The notes: generated by a model not told the origin, from the letters alone. DNA of 64,000 nt from Rugamonas sp. A1-17 (GCA_025548565.1 JAJLPB010000010.1:124001-188000); one strand, 5' to 3'. Positions 1 to 12,222 are shown, counted from the stretch's first letter. Translations and numbers: made by a program.

Positions 1-2
1 CA

Positions 3-1526
<1,524 letters not shown>

Positions 1527-1564
1527 GATGTTGCTCCTGGACTGGTGCTACTGATTTAAAGAAT

Positions 1565-2053
1565 TCAAAAATTCACATGCTGCGCCATGGCAGCGGGAAG
1601 GAAGGCTTTCACCGTATGCGCTCCGGTCTCCGCGAGCGGACTCAATCGCGCATCCTTCCAGAATGCTTGTTGCGGTATCGACGTCATCCCGCACAGGATG
1701 ACGCCGGCCAATACGATGACCAGGCCGCGGCCGAAGCCGAACACCATGCCCAGCGCGCGGTCCACGATGCTGAGGCCGCCGGCATCGAGCAAGGCGCCCA
1801 GCGCCATGGCCAGCAGGCCCGTCAAAATCTTCACACCGATAAACAGTGCGATAAAGGCAAGGATCAGCCGCAGCACCTCGCCCGGCACCACCGGCGGCAG
1901 CATGGGCGCCAGCGCGGCGGCGTAGGCGTTGGCGACCACGAAGGCCACCACCCAGCCCGCCAGCGACAATACTTCCTTCACCAAGCCCCGCATCATGCTG
2001 ATGATGACCGACGCGACCAACACAAAAATCACCAGGTAATCGAATATCGTCAC
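1565..2053 (-). CDS. cvpA: CvpA family inner-membrane protein
   Basis: A 162-residue membrane protein with about four hydrophobic segments (roughly residues 5-22, 30-48, 62-85, 100-122). It opens with MTIFDYLVIFVLVASVIIS and carries the family-typical MRGLVKEVLSLAGW stretch. CvpA is linked to colicin V production and envelope homeostasis in other bacteria; its molecular role is not settled. It sits between the SPOR gene (17-base gap) and purF, the conserved family context, and is probably co-transcribed with both. Confidence 0.93.
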   Translation of the reverse strand: MTIFDYLVIFVLVASVIISMMRGLVKEVLSLAGWVVAFVVANAYAAALAPMLPPVVPGEVLRLILAFIALFIGVKILTGLLAMALGALLDAGGLSIVDRALGMVFGFGRGLVIVLAGVILCGMTSIPQQAFWKDARLSPLAETGAHTVKAFLPAAMAQHVNF

Positions 2054-2070
2054 GTCGGGCGCCTGCTGGA

Positions 2071-3093
2071 TCAGACGGTTTCGAGGCGGCCGTTCAGGCC
2101 CATGGCGCTCAGCTTGGCCCGTACTTTTTCGGCCTCATCCTTGTTGGTGAACGGCCCCACGCGCACACGGGTGATGTCACCGGACGGCGTCTTCTGGGTG
2201 TAGGAGCTGATGCCGGCCTTCTTCAGTTTGTCGCGCAGCTCGTCCACCTTGCCCTGGTCGCTCAGCGCGGCCACCTGCAGCACGAACTTCTGGCCGGATT
2301 CGGCGGCCGGCTTGGCGGCGGGCTTGCCTTCCAGGATGGCCAGGGCGCGCGCGTCTTCCGAGGTCGCGGCCGGCTTGGCGCTGTCGGCCTGCTTGGCGGC
2401 CTTGGCTTCGGCCAGCTTGCGCTCGGTTTCCGCCTTGGCCTTGGCTTCGGCTTTCGCCTCGGCCTGCTTGCGTTCGACTTCCTGCTTGTAGTCGGCGTCC
2501 TGGCGGGCCTTGGCTTCGTTGTCGGCCTTGTTCCTGGCGATGGTGTCGGCCTTGGCCTTGGCTTCGGCCTTCAGTTCGGCTTCGCGCTTGGCGGTGTCGA
2601 CCTTGACGGGGGCAACGGGTGGCGGCGTTACGGGGGCGGCAGCCACGGGCGCGGCTGCGGTGGACTTGGCCGGCTTGACGTCGTCGACGATTTCTTCTCG
2701 GCTGTCCAGCGCGGCGCTTTGGGGCACCGGCGCGGCAGGCGCGGGCGCAGGTGCGGCCTCGGCCGGCTTGTCCTTGGCCGGGATCTTGATATCGATGTCG
2801 GATGCCAGCGGCTTCGGTTCGGAATCGAGCACCATCGGCAGGCCGATGGCCACGCCCAGTGCCAGCGCGATGGCGCCAACCAGACGGCGGCGCGCGCGTT
2901 TCTTTTCCGGCAATACAGGATCGTCCGCTTCGCGGTCTTTGCCGCGGCGGGATTTGGCGGAACCATCCGCCGACGAGGCGCGCTTGGAGCGTGCGCGCTC
3001 CGTCGCGGCCTGGTCATCTGCGCTGGTGTAATAGCCGCTGTCCTGACCGGCGGCCTCTTGCTTGTTTTTACCGAGTTTCGAGAACAAGCCCAT
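2071..3093 (-). CDS. SPOR-domain inner-membrane protein (DedD-like)
   Basis: A bitopic cell-division-associated protein of 340 residues. It has a basic cytoplasmic N-terminus, one membrane segment around residues 71-90 (RRLVGAIALALGVAIGLPMV), a long Ala/Lys/Glu/Pro-rich periplasmic linker with a predicted helical stretch of KAEAKAKAE-type repeats, and a C-terminal SPOR domain (about the last 75 residues, from KFVLQVAALSD) that in this family binds denuded septal peptidoglycan. The start is MGLFSKLG, 22 bases after the folC stop; an upstream in-frame extension would overlap folC and reads as a shadow. Position between folC and cvpA matches dedD. Confidence 0.9.
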   Translation of the reverse strand: MGLFSKLGKNKQEAAGQDSGYYTSADDQAATERARSKRASSADGSAKSRRGKDREADDPVLPEKKRARRRLVGAIALALGVAIGLPMVLDSEPKPLASDIDIKIPAKDKPAEAAPAPAPAAPVPQSAALDSREEIVDDVKPAKSTAAAPVAAAPVTPPPVAPVKVDTAKREAELKAEAKAKADTIARNKADNEAKARQDADYKQEVERKQAEAKAEAKAKAETERKLAEAKAAKQADSAKPAATSEDARALAILEGKPAAKPAAESGQKFVLQVAALSDQGKVDELRDKLKKAGISSYTQKTPSGDITRVRVGPFTNKDEAEKVRAKLSAMGLNGRLETV

Positions 3094-3115
3094 GCGTGAT
3101 TTCAGTCCTGTGCGT

Positions 3116-4405
3116 TCAATGGAATGCGGATTTTCGCGCCGCCATGACGCCGGCGACCGTGAGGAAAGATCCAAAGACCACAATTCTATCATTCTCCCCG
3201 GCTCGGCTGATCGCATTTGCATACGCCGCGGCCGGATCGTCGAAGATATTGATGGTGCGCTCGGCCTTTTCAGGCTGGACGATCTGCACCTTGGCCGCCA
3301 GTTCCGAGGCGCTGGCCGAGCGCGGCGACGGCAGCGTGGCCAGGCACCAGTGGTCCACGTGCTCGGACATGGCGGCGATCACGCCGTCGATATCCTTATC
3401 GTGCATGGAGCCGAACACGGCGTAGGTGTAAGGGTGGAAGCCCATGTTGCCCAGGTTCTGGTTCAGCGCCGCCGCGGCGTGCGGATTGTGCGCCACGTCC
3501 AGAATCACGGTCGGGCGGCCAGGCAGCACCTGGAAGCGGCCAGGCAATTCCACCGTGACGAGGCCGGTGCGCACTTCCTGCGCGCCGACCGGCAGTTCCA
3601 GCTTCAAGGCCTCCAGCGCGGCCAGCGCGGCCGAGGCGTTGAGGAGCTGGTTGGCGCCGCGCAGGCTCGGATAGGCCAGCGAGTTGCGGCGCTGCGAGCG
3701 GCCGCCGTAGTTCCATTGCTGCTTGTCGCCGGAATAGTTGAAATCGCGGCCCATCAGCCACAGGTCGGCGCCGATGGCGTTGGCGTGGTCGATCAGCGAT
3801 TGCGGCGGCACAGGGTCCGAGCAGATCGCGGTTTTGCCGGAGCGGAAAATGCCGGCCTTCTCGAAGCCGATCGCCTCGCGGGTGTCGCCCAGGTAGTCGG
3901 TGTGGTCGATATCGACGCTGGTGACGATGGAGACGTCGGCATCGACGATGTTGACCGCGTCCAGGCGTCCGCCCAGGCCGACCTCCAGGATCACGACATC
4001 CATGCCGGCGCCGCTCAGCAGGTGCATGATGGCCAGCGTGGTGAATTCGAAATACGTCAGCGGCGTATCGCCGCGCACGGCTTCGACCGCGTTGAAGGCG
4101 TCCACCAGCACGTCATCGCTGGCCAGCTCGCCGTTGACGCGGGCGCGCTCGTTAAAGTCGAGGAAGTGCGGCTTGATGTACAGGCCCACCTTGTAGCCGG
4201 CGCGCATCAGCACCGATTCCAGCATGGCGCAGGTCGAACCCTTGCCGTTGGTGCCGGCCACCATGATGACCGGGCAGCTGAAGGCCAGCTTCAGGCGCTC
4301 CTTGACGGCGAGTACGCGGTCCAGGCCCATGTTGATGACGGTTTCGGCGTGGCGCGATTCAAGCAGCGCAAGCCAGGCGGGCAAAGTAGTGGGAAGGTTC
4401 GACAT
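3116..4405 (-). CDS. folC: Bifunctional folylpolyglutamate synthase/dihydrofolate synthase
   Basis: Adds glutamate to dihydropteroate and folates, an ATP-dependent Mur-ligase-type reaction. The 429-residue protein has the ATP-binding loop MVAGTNGKGSTCAMLES near residues 48-64 and the later VILDVAHNPHAAAAL motif typical of the FolC/MurC C-terminal domain. Length is normal for the family. It lies downstream of accD (84-base gap) and upstream of the SPOR gene, the order seen in many proteobacteria (accD-folC-dedD-cvpA-purF). Confidence 0.96.
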   Translation of the reverse strand: MSNLPTTLPAWLALLESRHAETVINMGLDRVLAVKERLKLAFSCPVIMVAGTNGKGSTCAMLESVLMRAGYKVGLYIKPHFLDFNERARVNGELASDDVLVDAFNAVEAVRGDTPLTYFEFTTLAIMHLLSGAGMDVVILEVGLGGRLDAVNIVDADVSIVTSVDIDHTDYLGDTREAIGFEKAGIFRSGKTAICSDPVPPQSLIDHANAIGADLWLMGRDFNYSGDKQQWNYGGRSQRRNSLAYPSLRGANQLLNASAALAALEALKLELPVGAQEVRTGLVTVELPGRFQVLPGRPTVILDVAHNPHAAAALNQNLGNMGFHPYTYAVFGSMHDKDIDGVIAAMSEHVDHWCLATLPSPRSASASELAAKVQIVQPEKAERTINIFDDPAAAYANAISRAGENDRIVVFGSFLTVAGVMAARKSAFH

Positions 4406-4489
4406 AATGATGGCTCAGAAATGGAAAACGGCGCGCAGGCCGGCATGATAGCCGATTGCGCGCCGCAGCGTGAGGGAGTGGCTGCTTTT

Positions 4490-5362
4490 TTAAGCGAGCA
4501 CTTCCACCGCCTGATTTTGCAGCAGTGCCATCAGACGGGCGATTTCTTCGCGCATCTTGCGGCGGTCGACGATCATGTCGACGGCGCCCTTGGTGACCAG
4601 GAACTCTGCACGCTGGAAGCCTTCCGGCAGTTTCTCGCGCACGGTGTTTTCAATCACGCGCGGGCCGGCGAAGCCGATCAGCGCCTTCGGCTCGGCGATC
4701 ACCACGTCGCCCATGAAGGCGAACGAGGCGGACACGCCGCCCATGGTCGGATCGGTCAGCACGCTGATGAACGGCAGCTTCTTCTCCGACAGCTTGGTCA
4801 GCATGGCGGTGGTTTTCGCCATTTGCATCAGCGACAGCAGGCCTTCCTGCATGCGGGCGCCGCCGGTGGCGGTGATGCAGATGAACGGTACTTTCTGTTC
4901 CAGGGCCACTTGCGCGCCGCGCACGAAGCGCTCGCCGACCACGGAGCCCATCGAGCCGCCCATGAATTCAAATTCGAAGCAAGCCACCACGCAAGGCAGG
5001 CTCATGATGGCGCCGCCCATGACGATCAGCGCATCGGTCTCGCCGGTGGCTTCCATGGCTTGTTTGAGGCGGTCGGGGTATTTCTTGCTGTCTTTGAACT
5101 TCAGCGTATCGACCGGCAGGGTATCCATGCCGATTTCATAACGGCCGCCGGCGTCGAACAGGCTGTCGAGGCGTTCGCGTGCGCGGATGCGCATGTGGTG
5201 GTCGCATTTAGGGCAAACGTGCAGGTTCGATTCCAGATCGGTGCGGTACAGGACGGCTTCGCAGGACGGGCATTTGACCCACAGGCCCTCGGGCATGGTC
5301 TTGCGTGCGGCAGCGTCGGAACGCTGGATTCGTGGGGGCAGCAGTTTTTCCAACCAACTCAT
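4490..5362 (-). CDS. accD: Acetyl-CoA carboxylase carboxyltransferase subunit beta
   Basis: Beta subunit of the carboxyltransferase that makes malonyl-CoA for fatty acid synthesis. The 290-residue protein has the four-cysteine zinc ribbon (Cys31, Cys34, Cys50, Cys53) followed by the crotonase-like carboxyltransferase fold, including GGARMQEGLLSLMQMAKT and the oxyanion-region GGVSASFAFMGDV. Length is typical. The start ATG has an upstream AAGGAG. In many relatives accD directly follows trpA; here 501 bases and a small independent gene intervene. Confidence 0.97.
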   Translation of the reverse strand: MSWLEKLLPPRIQRSDAAARKTMPEGLWVKCPSCEAVLYRTDLESNLHVCPKCDHHMRIRARERLDSLFDAGGRYEIGMDTLPVDTLKFKDSKKYPDRLKQAMEATGETDALIVMGGAIMSLPCVVACFEFEFMGGSMGSVVGERFVRGAQVALEQKVPFICITATGGARMQEGLLSLMQMAKTTAMLTKLSEKKLPFISVLTDPTMGGVSASFAFMGDVVIAEPKALIGFAGPRVIENTVREKLPEGFQRAEFLVTKGAVDMIVDRRKMREEIARLMALLQNQAVEVLA

Positions 5363-5470
5363 AAATTCTCCTTGCAGCTAACTCGTGGCCGAAGTGTAGC
5401 CGTTTCTCGCCCCCCTGTCGAACTTTGCAGTACAACAATTTTTAAACTTCGTCATGGAATTGGCGGGTTT

Positions 5471-5734
5471 TTAGAGTAATCCCCCTACAACGGCGCACGG
5501 CATCTCCTGCTGCTCATTCGGCATATCTATCTCGACCTTATAGCCGGTATAGACAATATTTCGCAGGTAAATTTGCATGACTTGCTCAGACGACAACCCA
5601 ATCTCATCCCCTATCGCCTTGAAGTAATCGATATCGCTATGGGCCAGGCCGATAGTCACCGTGCGGCCCATCAACTTGGCGATTGGATGAGGAACAGACT
5701 CGTATTTAGAAACGTCCAACTCTTGATCGCACAT
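5471..5734 (-). CDS. Small ribbon-helix-helix-like protein (orphan antitoxin or repressor type)
   Basis: An 87-residue protein not assignable to a named family. From residue 24 it reads GRTVTIGL followed by two amphipathic helices (SDIDYFKAIGDEIG and SSEQVMQIYLRNIV) separated by a Gly-Leu-Ser turn. This is the beta-alpha-alpha layout of MetJ/Arc/CopG ribbon-helix-helix DNA-binding proteins and resembles BrnA-type antitoxins in the V-T-I ... D-Y-F-K pattern. No toxin gene adjoins it. It interrupts the trpA-accD junction, is lower in G+C than its neighbours, has a GAGG ribosome site and an apparent own promoter with an internal inverted repeat. Function as an autorepressor is inference. Confidence 0.6.
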   Translation of the reverse strand: MCDQELDVSKYESVPHPIAKLMGRTVTIGLAHSDIDYFKAIGDEIGLSSEQVMQIYLRNIVYTGYKVEIDMPNEQQEMPCAVVGGLL

Positions 5735-5789
5735 AAATTACCTCGGTGACAACGTTGATCCCATTCGAAACGCACGACCGCTCTCCTTC

Positions 5790-5818
5790 AACATAGTCAG
5801 TGCTTAACTATGTATCAA
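5790..5818 (-). promoter_or_regulatory. Promoter with inverted-repeat operator for the RHH-like gene
   Basis: On the minus strand a -35 TTGATA (5813-5818) is followed after 17 bases by a -10 TATGTT (5790-5795). Between and overlapping them lies an inverted repeat, ACATAGT (5791-5797) and ACTATGT (5807-5813), placed where a repressor would block polymerase. The promoter lies 56 bases upstream of the start codon of the small RHH-like gene. Confidence 0.5.
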
Positions 5819-5863
5819 GGTGAGCGGCCGGGATTTGAGGCCGGCCAAGACGGCCGGCGGGGG

Positions 5864-6661
5864 TTATGCGTCGAGGGCGGCGCGGATGCCGCTGACGAAG
5901 GTTTGTACGGCGGCCACGGCGCCATCCTTGCCGGCGCTTTCGATTTCCTGGATGACGCGGCTGCCGATGACCACAGCGTCAGCCACCTCGGCCACGGCGC
6001 GCGCGGTGGCGCCGTCGCGGATGCCGAAGCCTACGCCGATCGGCAACTGCACGTGCTTGCGGATCGCCGTCAGACGCTCCGCCACTTCCACCGTGTCGAT
6101 GTTGCCGGCGCCTGTCACGCCCTTCAGCGAGACGTAGTAACTGAAGCCGCCACCCACCTTGGCCACCTGCGCGATGCGTTGCTCGGTCGAGGTCGGCGCC
6201 AGCAGGAAGATCAGGTCCAGCTCGGCGGCGCGCATGGCGGCCGCGAACTCTTCGCACTCTTCCGGCGGGTAGTCGACCACGATGGCGCCGTCAGCTCCCA
6301 CCGCCTTGGATTGGGCGATGAACGCAGAAGCGCCGATGCGCTCGATCGGATTGGCGTAACCCATCAGCACCACCGGCGTGGTCTGGTTGGTCTTGCGGAA
6401 TTCCGCCACGTAGCCGAACACGTCGTGGATGCCGACGCCGTTGGCCAGCGCCCGCTCGCAGGCGCGCTGGATCACCGGGCCTTCGGCCATCGGATCGGAA
6501 AACGGCACGCCGAGTTCCAGGATGTCGGCACCGCCCGCGACCAGGGCGTGCATCAGCGGCACCGTCAGTTCCGGCGACGGATCGCCGGCCGTGATGAAAG
6601 TGATGAGCGCGGTTTTTTTGTGCGCCTTCAGGGCGCTGAAAGTTGCTGCGATTTTGGACAT
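5864..6661 (-). CDS. trpA: Tryptophan synthase alpha subunit
   Basis: Cleaves indole-3-glycerol phosphate to indole for transfer to TrpB. The 265-residue TIM-barrel protein carries the active-site stretch LELGVPFSDPMAEGPVIQ, with Glu49 in the general-acid/base position; residue 60 is Glu where E. coli has Asp60. The phosphate-binding VGFGIRDGATA segment is present. It follows trpB by 10 bases, so the two are surely co-transcribed. After its stop a GC-rich hairpin without a U-run occurs, then the separate RHH-like gene. Confidence 0.97.
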   Translation of the reverse strand: MSKIAATFSALKAHKKTALITFITAGDPSPELTVPLMHALVAGGADILELGVPFSDPMAEGPVIQRACERALANGVGIHDVFGYVAEFRKTNQTTPVVLMGYANPIERIGASAFIAQSKAVGADGAIVVDYPPEECEEFAAAMRAAELDLIFLLAPTSTEQRIAQVAKVGGGFSYYVSLKGVTGAGNIDTVEVAERLTAIRKHVQLPIGVGFGIRDGATARAVAEVADAVVIGSRVIQEIESAGKDGAVAAVQTFVSGIRAALDA

Positions 6662-6671
6662 GTCGTTTCCC

Positions 6672-7925
<1,254 letters not shown>

Positions 7926-8589
7926 TCATGGTATCTCCGGCCCGCACCGCCGCGACAAAGTCGGCGATCTTGCGGGCATCCTTGATCCCCTTGGCCGCTT
8001 CGACACCACTGCTGATGTCCACGGCGTAGGGGCGTACACGTGCCACCGCGTCAGTCGCGTTGTGTACGCTCAAGCCACCACTTAAAACGACCCGAGGCGC
8101 GAGATCTTTTGGAATGAGAGACCAATCAAAACCCTTTCCTGCACCGCCATAGGCATCCACATAGGTATCCAGCAACAGGCTGGTGAACAAGGGACTGGCG
8201 GCGCGGTATCGCTGCTCGTATTCTAGCAAATCGGACGGCTGTGTGTCAGGTTTGACGCGGAACACGCGCATGAACTGTCGCCCGGCCGCCGCCGCGATGG
8301 CGGCCGACTGCTCCTCCGTCTCGTCGCCGTGCAGCTGGATCAGCGAGATCGGCGCCACCTTGCAGGTGGCCGCCACCTCTTCCGGCGTGGCGTTGACGAA
8401 CAGGCCGGTGCAGGTGACGAAGGGCGGCACGGCGCGGATCAGCTCGGCCGCCTGTTCCGGCGTCACGTAGCGCGGGCTCTTGGGGTAGAACACGAAGCCG
8501 ATCGCGTCGGCGCCCGCCGCGACGGCGGCTTGCACATCTTCCACACGGGTCAGGCCGCAGATTTTGATACGGGTGCGCATGATGCTCCT

Positions 8590-9393
8590 TTAGAACCAAG
8601 GGAGCGCGCTGGTGGTCTCCAGCGGCAGTTCCCATTGGGGGTCGTAATCGATCTTGGCCAGGTACAGGCCGTCCGGCATGAAGGTCGGCGCGGCGGCGTG
8701 GCGGTCCTTGGTTTCCAGCAGATGGCCCAGCCATTCCGGCTTCTCGCGGCCGGTGCCGATGTAGACCAGCGAGCCGACCAGGTTGCGCACCATGTGGTGC
8801 AGGAAGGCGTTGGCGGTGATGGTGAACACCACCAGCTCGCCGTGGCGCTTGATCTGAATGTCGTGCATCAGCTTGACCGGCGACTTGGCCTGGCATTGCG
8901 CGGCGCGGAAGGCGGTGAAGTCGTGCCAGCCGATCAGCGGCGGGATGGCCTGCCGCATCAGCTCCACGTCCAGCGGGCGGAAGCAGAAGCCGGCGCGCCC
9001 TTCCAGCAGCGGCGAGCGGGTCGGATTGTTGTACAGCACGTAGTGATAGGTGCGGGCGCGGGCGCTGAAGCGGGCGTGGAAGAAGTCATTGACGCCGGGG
9101 TCGCCCTCCAACTCCTTGGCCCAGCGCACGGCGATCGACGGCGGCAGGAAGGCGTTGACGCCGCGCACCCAGGAATGGGTGTCGCGGTTCAGGTCGGTGT
9201 CGAAGTGGACCACTTGTTCCAGCGCGTGCACGCCGGTGTCGGTGCGGCCGGCGCACGTGGTGGCCAGCGGCACCCTGGCGAATTTCTCCAGCGCCTGTTC
9301 CAGCTGGTCCTGGACCGTGTGGCCGTCCGCCTGTTTCTGGTAGCCGTTCCACGCGGTTCCGTCGTACTGGACGCCGATTGCTATCCGTTTCAA
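8590..9393 (-). CDS. truA: tRNA pseudouridine(38-40) synthase
   Basis: Forms pseudouridine at positions 38-40 of the anticodon arm of many tRNAs. The 267-residue protein has the catalytic motif CAGRTDTGVHALEQV with Asp52 and an N-terminal RIAIGVQYDGTAWNGYQ strand typical of TruA. It lies between fimV and trpF, a neighbourhood found in many proteobacteria (usg/fimV-truA-trpF/dedA-accD). Confidence 0.97.
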   Translation of the reverse strand: MKRIAIGVQYDGTAWNGYQKQADGHTVQDQLEQALEKFARVPLATTCAGRTDTGVHALEQVVHFDTDLNRDTHSWVRGVNAFLPPSIAVRWAKELEGDPGVNDFFHARFSARARTYHYVLYNNPTRSPLLEGRAGFCFRPLDVELMRQAIPPLIGWHDFTAFRAAQCQAKSPVKLMHDIQIKRHGELVVFTITANAFLHHMVRNLVGSLVYIGTGREKPEWLGHLLETKDRHAAAPTFMPDGLYLAKIDYDPQWELPLETTSALPWF

Positions 9394-9441
9394 TTGCTGC
9401 CCGAGGTAATGTCAGAGTCAGCCATTATATACGGAGCGGCA

Positions 9442-12222
9442 TTACCCCAATTGAGCGCGCATCGCGTTGGCCTTGGCGATCTGATCGTCGCTGCCGCCGC
9501 GCAGCACTTCGTCCAGCAGCTCGCGCGCGCCTTCCTTGTCGCCGATTTCCTGATAGGCCACCGCCAGGTCCAGCTTGGTGTCCATTTCCATGTGATGGGC
9601 CGACAGGGTGTCGTCGCGCACGTGGGCAGGGGCGGCATCGGCAGCGGCGGCGCTGGCACCGCCCAGCGCGCTGTCCAGGTCGAGGTCGATGCCGGACAGG
9701 TCGAACTCCTGCGCGGCCGGAGCCGGCGCGGGCGCGACCTCTTCCGCGGCGTGCAGCGCATCGGCGAAGTCGCCGGCATCCGGTTCGGCCGCCGGGGCCG
9801 GCGCGGGTGCCGTCGGCACTTCGGGAATTTCAAAATTCATCAGGTCCAGGTCCAGCGGATCGCTGCTGGCCGATGGCAATGTCGGCGCGACCGTCTCGGC
9901 CGGCAGGTCCAGGCCGAAGTCCATGCTCAGGTCTTCCGCCGGAGCTGGTGCTGGTGCTGGTGCTGGCGCGGCAGGTGCGTCGAAGGCCAGGTTGAAGGCG
10001 TCCTCCGGCATCGCAGCCGGCTCGGCCGGAGCCGGCGTTTCGGCAGGCGCCGGCGCGGCGGCGGCAGGCTCGAAGCTCAGGCCGCCCAGGTCGAAGTCCA
10101 TCAGGTTGTCGGATTCCGCCGCCACCGAGGCTGGCGACACGGAGGCGTCGGCCGCCTGCGGCAAGGCCGTTTCCATGTCGCTGCCGAAGTCCATGACATT
10201 GCTGTCGCTGGCGGCGGGGGCGTCGAAGCCCAGGTCCAGGTCGAGGCCACCGGCGGCAGGGGCCGGCGCTGGCGCTGGCGCGTTGAAGTCGTTGACAAAG
10301 TCCGCAGCGCTGAACGCCGCGGCGCCGGCCGCAACCGCCGCAACGGCAGGCGCGGCGGCGAAGCCGGACGCGGCTTCGGCCTCGCCCGAGGCCGCGTGGC
10401 CTTCGGCGTACAGCGGATTGCCCGGATCCAGCGCCTGGCCCATGACGGCCGCTTGCGTCCACTCGTCGCCCTGGCCGCGCGTCATCGAATACAGCTCGGA
10501 GGCCTGGCTCTCGAAGGAGCGCGCGTCCTTGCGGGCGGTGTAGATTTCAAGCAGCTTCAGGCGCACCGCATGGCGCTCCGGATGGCTGCGCAGCGCTTCC
10601 TTGAGGATCTCTTCGGCCTGAGCGTCGCGGCCGTAGGCGATGTAGACGTCGGCTTCCGCCACCGGATCGACTTCATTGGTGTCGAGCTGGCTGGCCGATG
10701 GCGCGAAGTTGGAATTGAATACGCTGTTGTTGGTGTCGACGCTCTGGCCGCCGGCGTCGGCGATCAGCGCCTGCGACGGGATCGCGGTATCGCCGAGGAC
10801 GCTGGTCTCTTCCTTCGGCACGGCGAACTGCTTGCGGCGGCGCGAGGCGATCAGCGCGCCGGCGCCTGCCAGCAGGGCCGCGGCTGCCACACCCACGTAT
10901 TGCAGGTTGTCCATCAGCGTTTCGAACAGGCTCGGCTCGAGTCTCTTCGGCGGTATCACCAGGGTACGCTTGGGCTTGGGCGGCGCCGACGCCTCGACCG
11001 GGGCTGACGCGGGCAGCGATGCCGATGCCGAGTCTTTCGCCGTCTGCGCAGCCGCCTTGTTCTTGACCGCCATCAGGTTTTCCAGGTCGCGGGTATTCTT
11101 CTCCAGCTCCTTGATGCGAGCCGCGGACTCTTCCTGCTCCTTCTGGCGCGCGATCTTGTCTTCCACCGCCATGCCGGTCTTGCCTTCGACCGGCGTGTTG
11201 GCGGTCGATTTCGACAGCGTCAACTTGTCCTTGGCGGCGTTGACCGCGTTCGGTTTCTCCTCGACCTTGGCGGTGATCTTGCCCGACGAGTTCTGTGCGG
11301 CTTCCGGCTCCTTGGCCGGCGTGCTGTTGGCCACCTGCCCGGCCAGCTTGGCGCGGTAGGCGTTGAAGTCGACCGCGTGCGCCACCACCACGCCGCGCGC
11401 CTCGCCTTCCGGCGCGGTGTTGCGGATGGTGTCGGCGTCCGGCACGGCCAGGATGTGGCCCGACTTCAGGCGGTTCATATTGTTGCCGGCGAAGGCTTCG
11501 GGATTGGCGCGGTACAGCGCGACCAGCATCATGTCCAGCGACACGTCGACCGGCTTGACCTGGTTGGCGATGCGGGTCAGGTTGTCGCCGGCCTTGACGG
11601 TGTACTCGCTGGCGGCCTGCCTGGCCGGCGCGCGCTGGGCAGCCGGCGCGGATGGCGCGACCGCGGCGGGCGCAGGTGGCGCGACAGGCGCGGCGGCAGG
11701 CGCGGCCGGTGCGACCGAAGCGGCCGGGGCGGCGTTGCGGGCCAGGTCCACCGGCGCGGCCACCTGCGGCGATTGCGTCGCGCGCATGTCGGCCGGGTCC
11801 AGCAGGAAGGTGTATTCGCGGACCATGCGTCCGCCGGTCCAGTTCAGTTCCAGCAGCATGTCGACGAAGGGCTCGTTGACCGGCTGGGTCGACGTCACGC
11901 GGATCACCTGGCGGCCGTTGCGCTGCTCGACGTCGAAGCGCAGCGACAACAGGGTCGGATTGAAATCGATATTGGCGGTGCGGAAGGCTTCGGCCGGCGC
12001 CAGCTTGGCGACCAGGCCGCCCGCTTCTTCGGCCGACACGGCCGTCAGTTCGATCTCCGCCCGCAGCGGCTGCCCCAGCGACGACTGGACGGTCAGCTTG
12101 CCGAGCCCGGCGGCGTTGGCCGTGGCCGCCACCAACACCGCGCTGGCGACAGCTCCGGTGAGTGTCTTCAACGTGAAGGAAACAATGCTGGAGCGAGTTG
12201 GTACGTGCATAGTGGGCGGCAT
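9442..12222 (-). CDS. fimV: FimV-like polar peptidoglycan-binding protein
   Basis: Organises the cell pole and type IV pilus or chemotaxis functions in relatives. The 926-residue protein shows an N-terminal signal sequence ending near ATANAAG, the FimV N-domain (LGKLTVQSSLGQPLRAEIEL onward), a LysM domain (YTVKAGDNLTRIANQV, about residues 207-260), a coiled-coil region near residues 350-390, one membrane segment (YVGVAAAALLAGAGALIAS, about 436-454) and a long acidic Ala/Pro-rich cytoplasmic part. It ends with the conserved FimV C-terminal TPR-like motif (LDLAVAYQEIGDKEGARELLDEVL). A second ATG four codons in is an alternative start. Low-complexity PAPAPA stretches lie in the cytoplasmic part. 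Confidence 0.92.
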   Translation of the reverse strand: MPPTMHVPTRSSIVSFTLKTLTGAVASAVLVAATANAAGLGKLTVQSSLGQPLRAEIELTAVSAEEAGGLVAKLAPAEAFRTANIDFNPTLLSLRFDVEQRNGRQVIRVTSTQPVNEPFVDMLLELNWTGGRMVREYTFLLDPADMRATQSPQVAAPVDLARNAAPAASVAPAAPAAAPVAPPAPAAVAPSAPAAQRAPARQAASEYTVKAGDNLTRIANQVKPVDVSLDMMLVALYRANPEAFAGNNMNRLKSGHILAVPDADTIRNTAPEGEARGVVVAHAVDFNAYRAKLAGQVANSTPAKEPEAAQNSSGKITAKVEEKPNAVNAAKDKLTLSKSTANTPVEGKTGMAVEDKIARQKEQEESAARIKELEKNTRDLENLMAVKNKAAAQTAKDSASASLPASAPVEASAPPKPKRTLVIPPKRLEPSLFETLMDNLQYVGVAAAALLAGAGALIASRRRKQFAVPKEETSVLGDTAIPSQALIADAGGQSVDTNNSVFNSNFAPSASQLDTNEVDPVAEADVYIAYGRDAQAEEILKEALRSHPERHAVRLKLLEIYTARKDARSFESQASELYSMTRGQGDEWTQAAVMGQALDPGNPLYAEGHAASGEAEAASGFAAAPAVAAVAAGAAAFSAADFVNDFNAPAPAPAPAAGGLDLDLGFDAPAASDSNVMDFGSDMETALPQAADASVSPASVAAESDNLMDFDLGGLSFEPAAAAPAPAETPAPAEPAAMPEDAFNLAFDAPAAPAPAPAPAPAEDLSMDFGLDLPAETVAPTLPSASSDPLDLDLMNFEIPEVPTAPAPAPAAEPDAGDFADALHAAEEVAPAPAPAAQEFDLSGIDLDLDSALGGASAAAADAAPAHVRDDTLSAHHMEMDTKLDLAVAYQEIGDKEGARELLDEVLRGGSDDQIAKANAMRAQLG

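Noticed and set aside
3062..5479. Long plus-strand open frame antisense to folC and accD
   Set aside because: Its translation is His/Arg/Asp-rich without any domain and mirrors the codon bias of the genes on the other strand; typical high-G+C shadow.
5840..5858. GCCGGCC/GGCCGGC hairpin after trpA considered as a rho-independent terminator
   Set aside because: No T tract follows on the minus strand; may be a transcript-end stabiliser but evidence is too thin.
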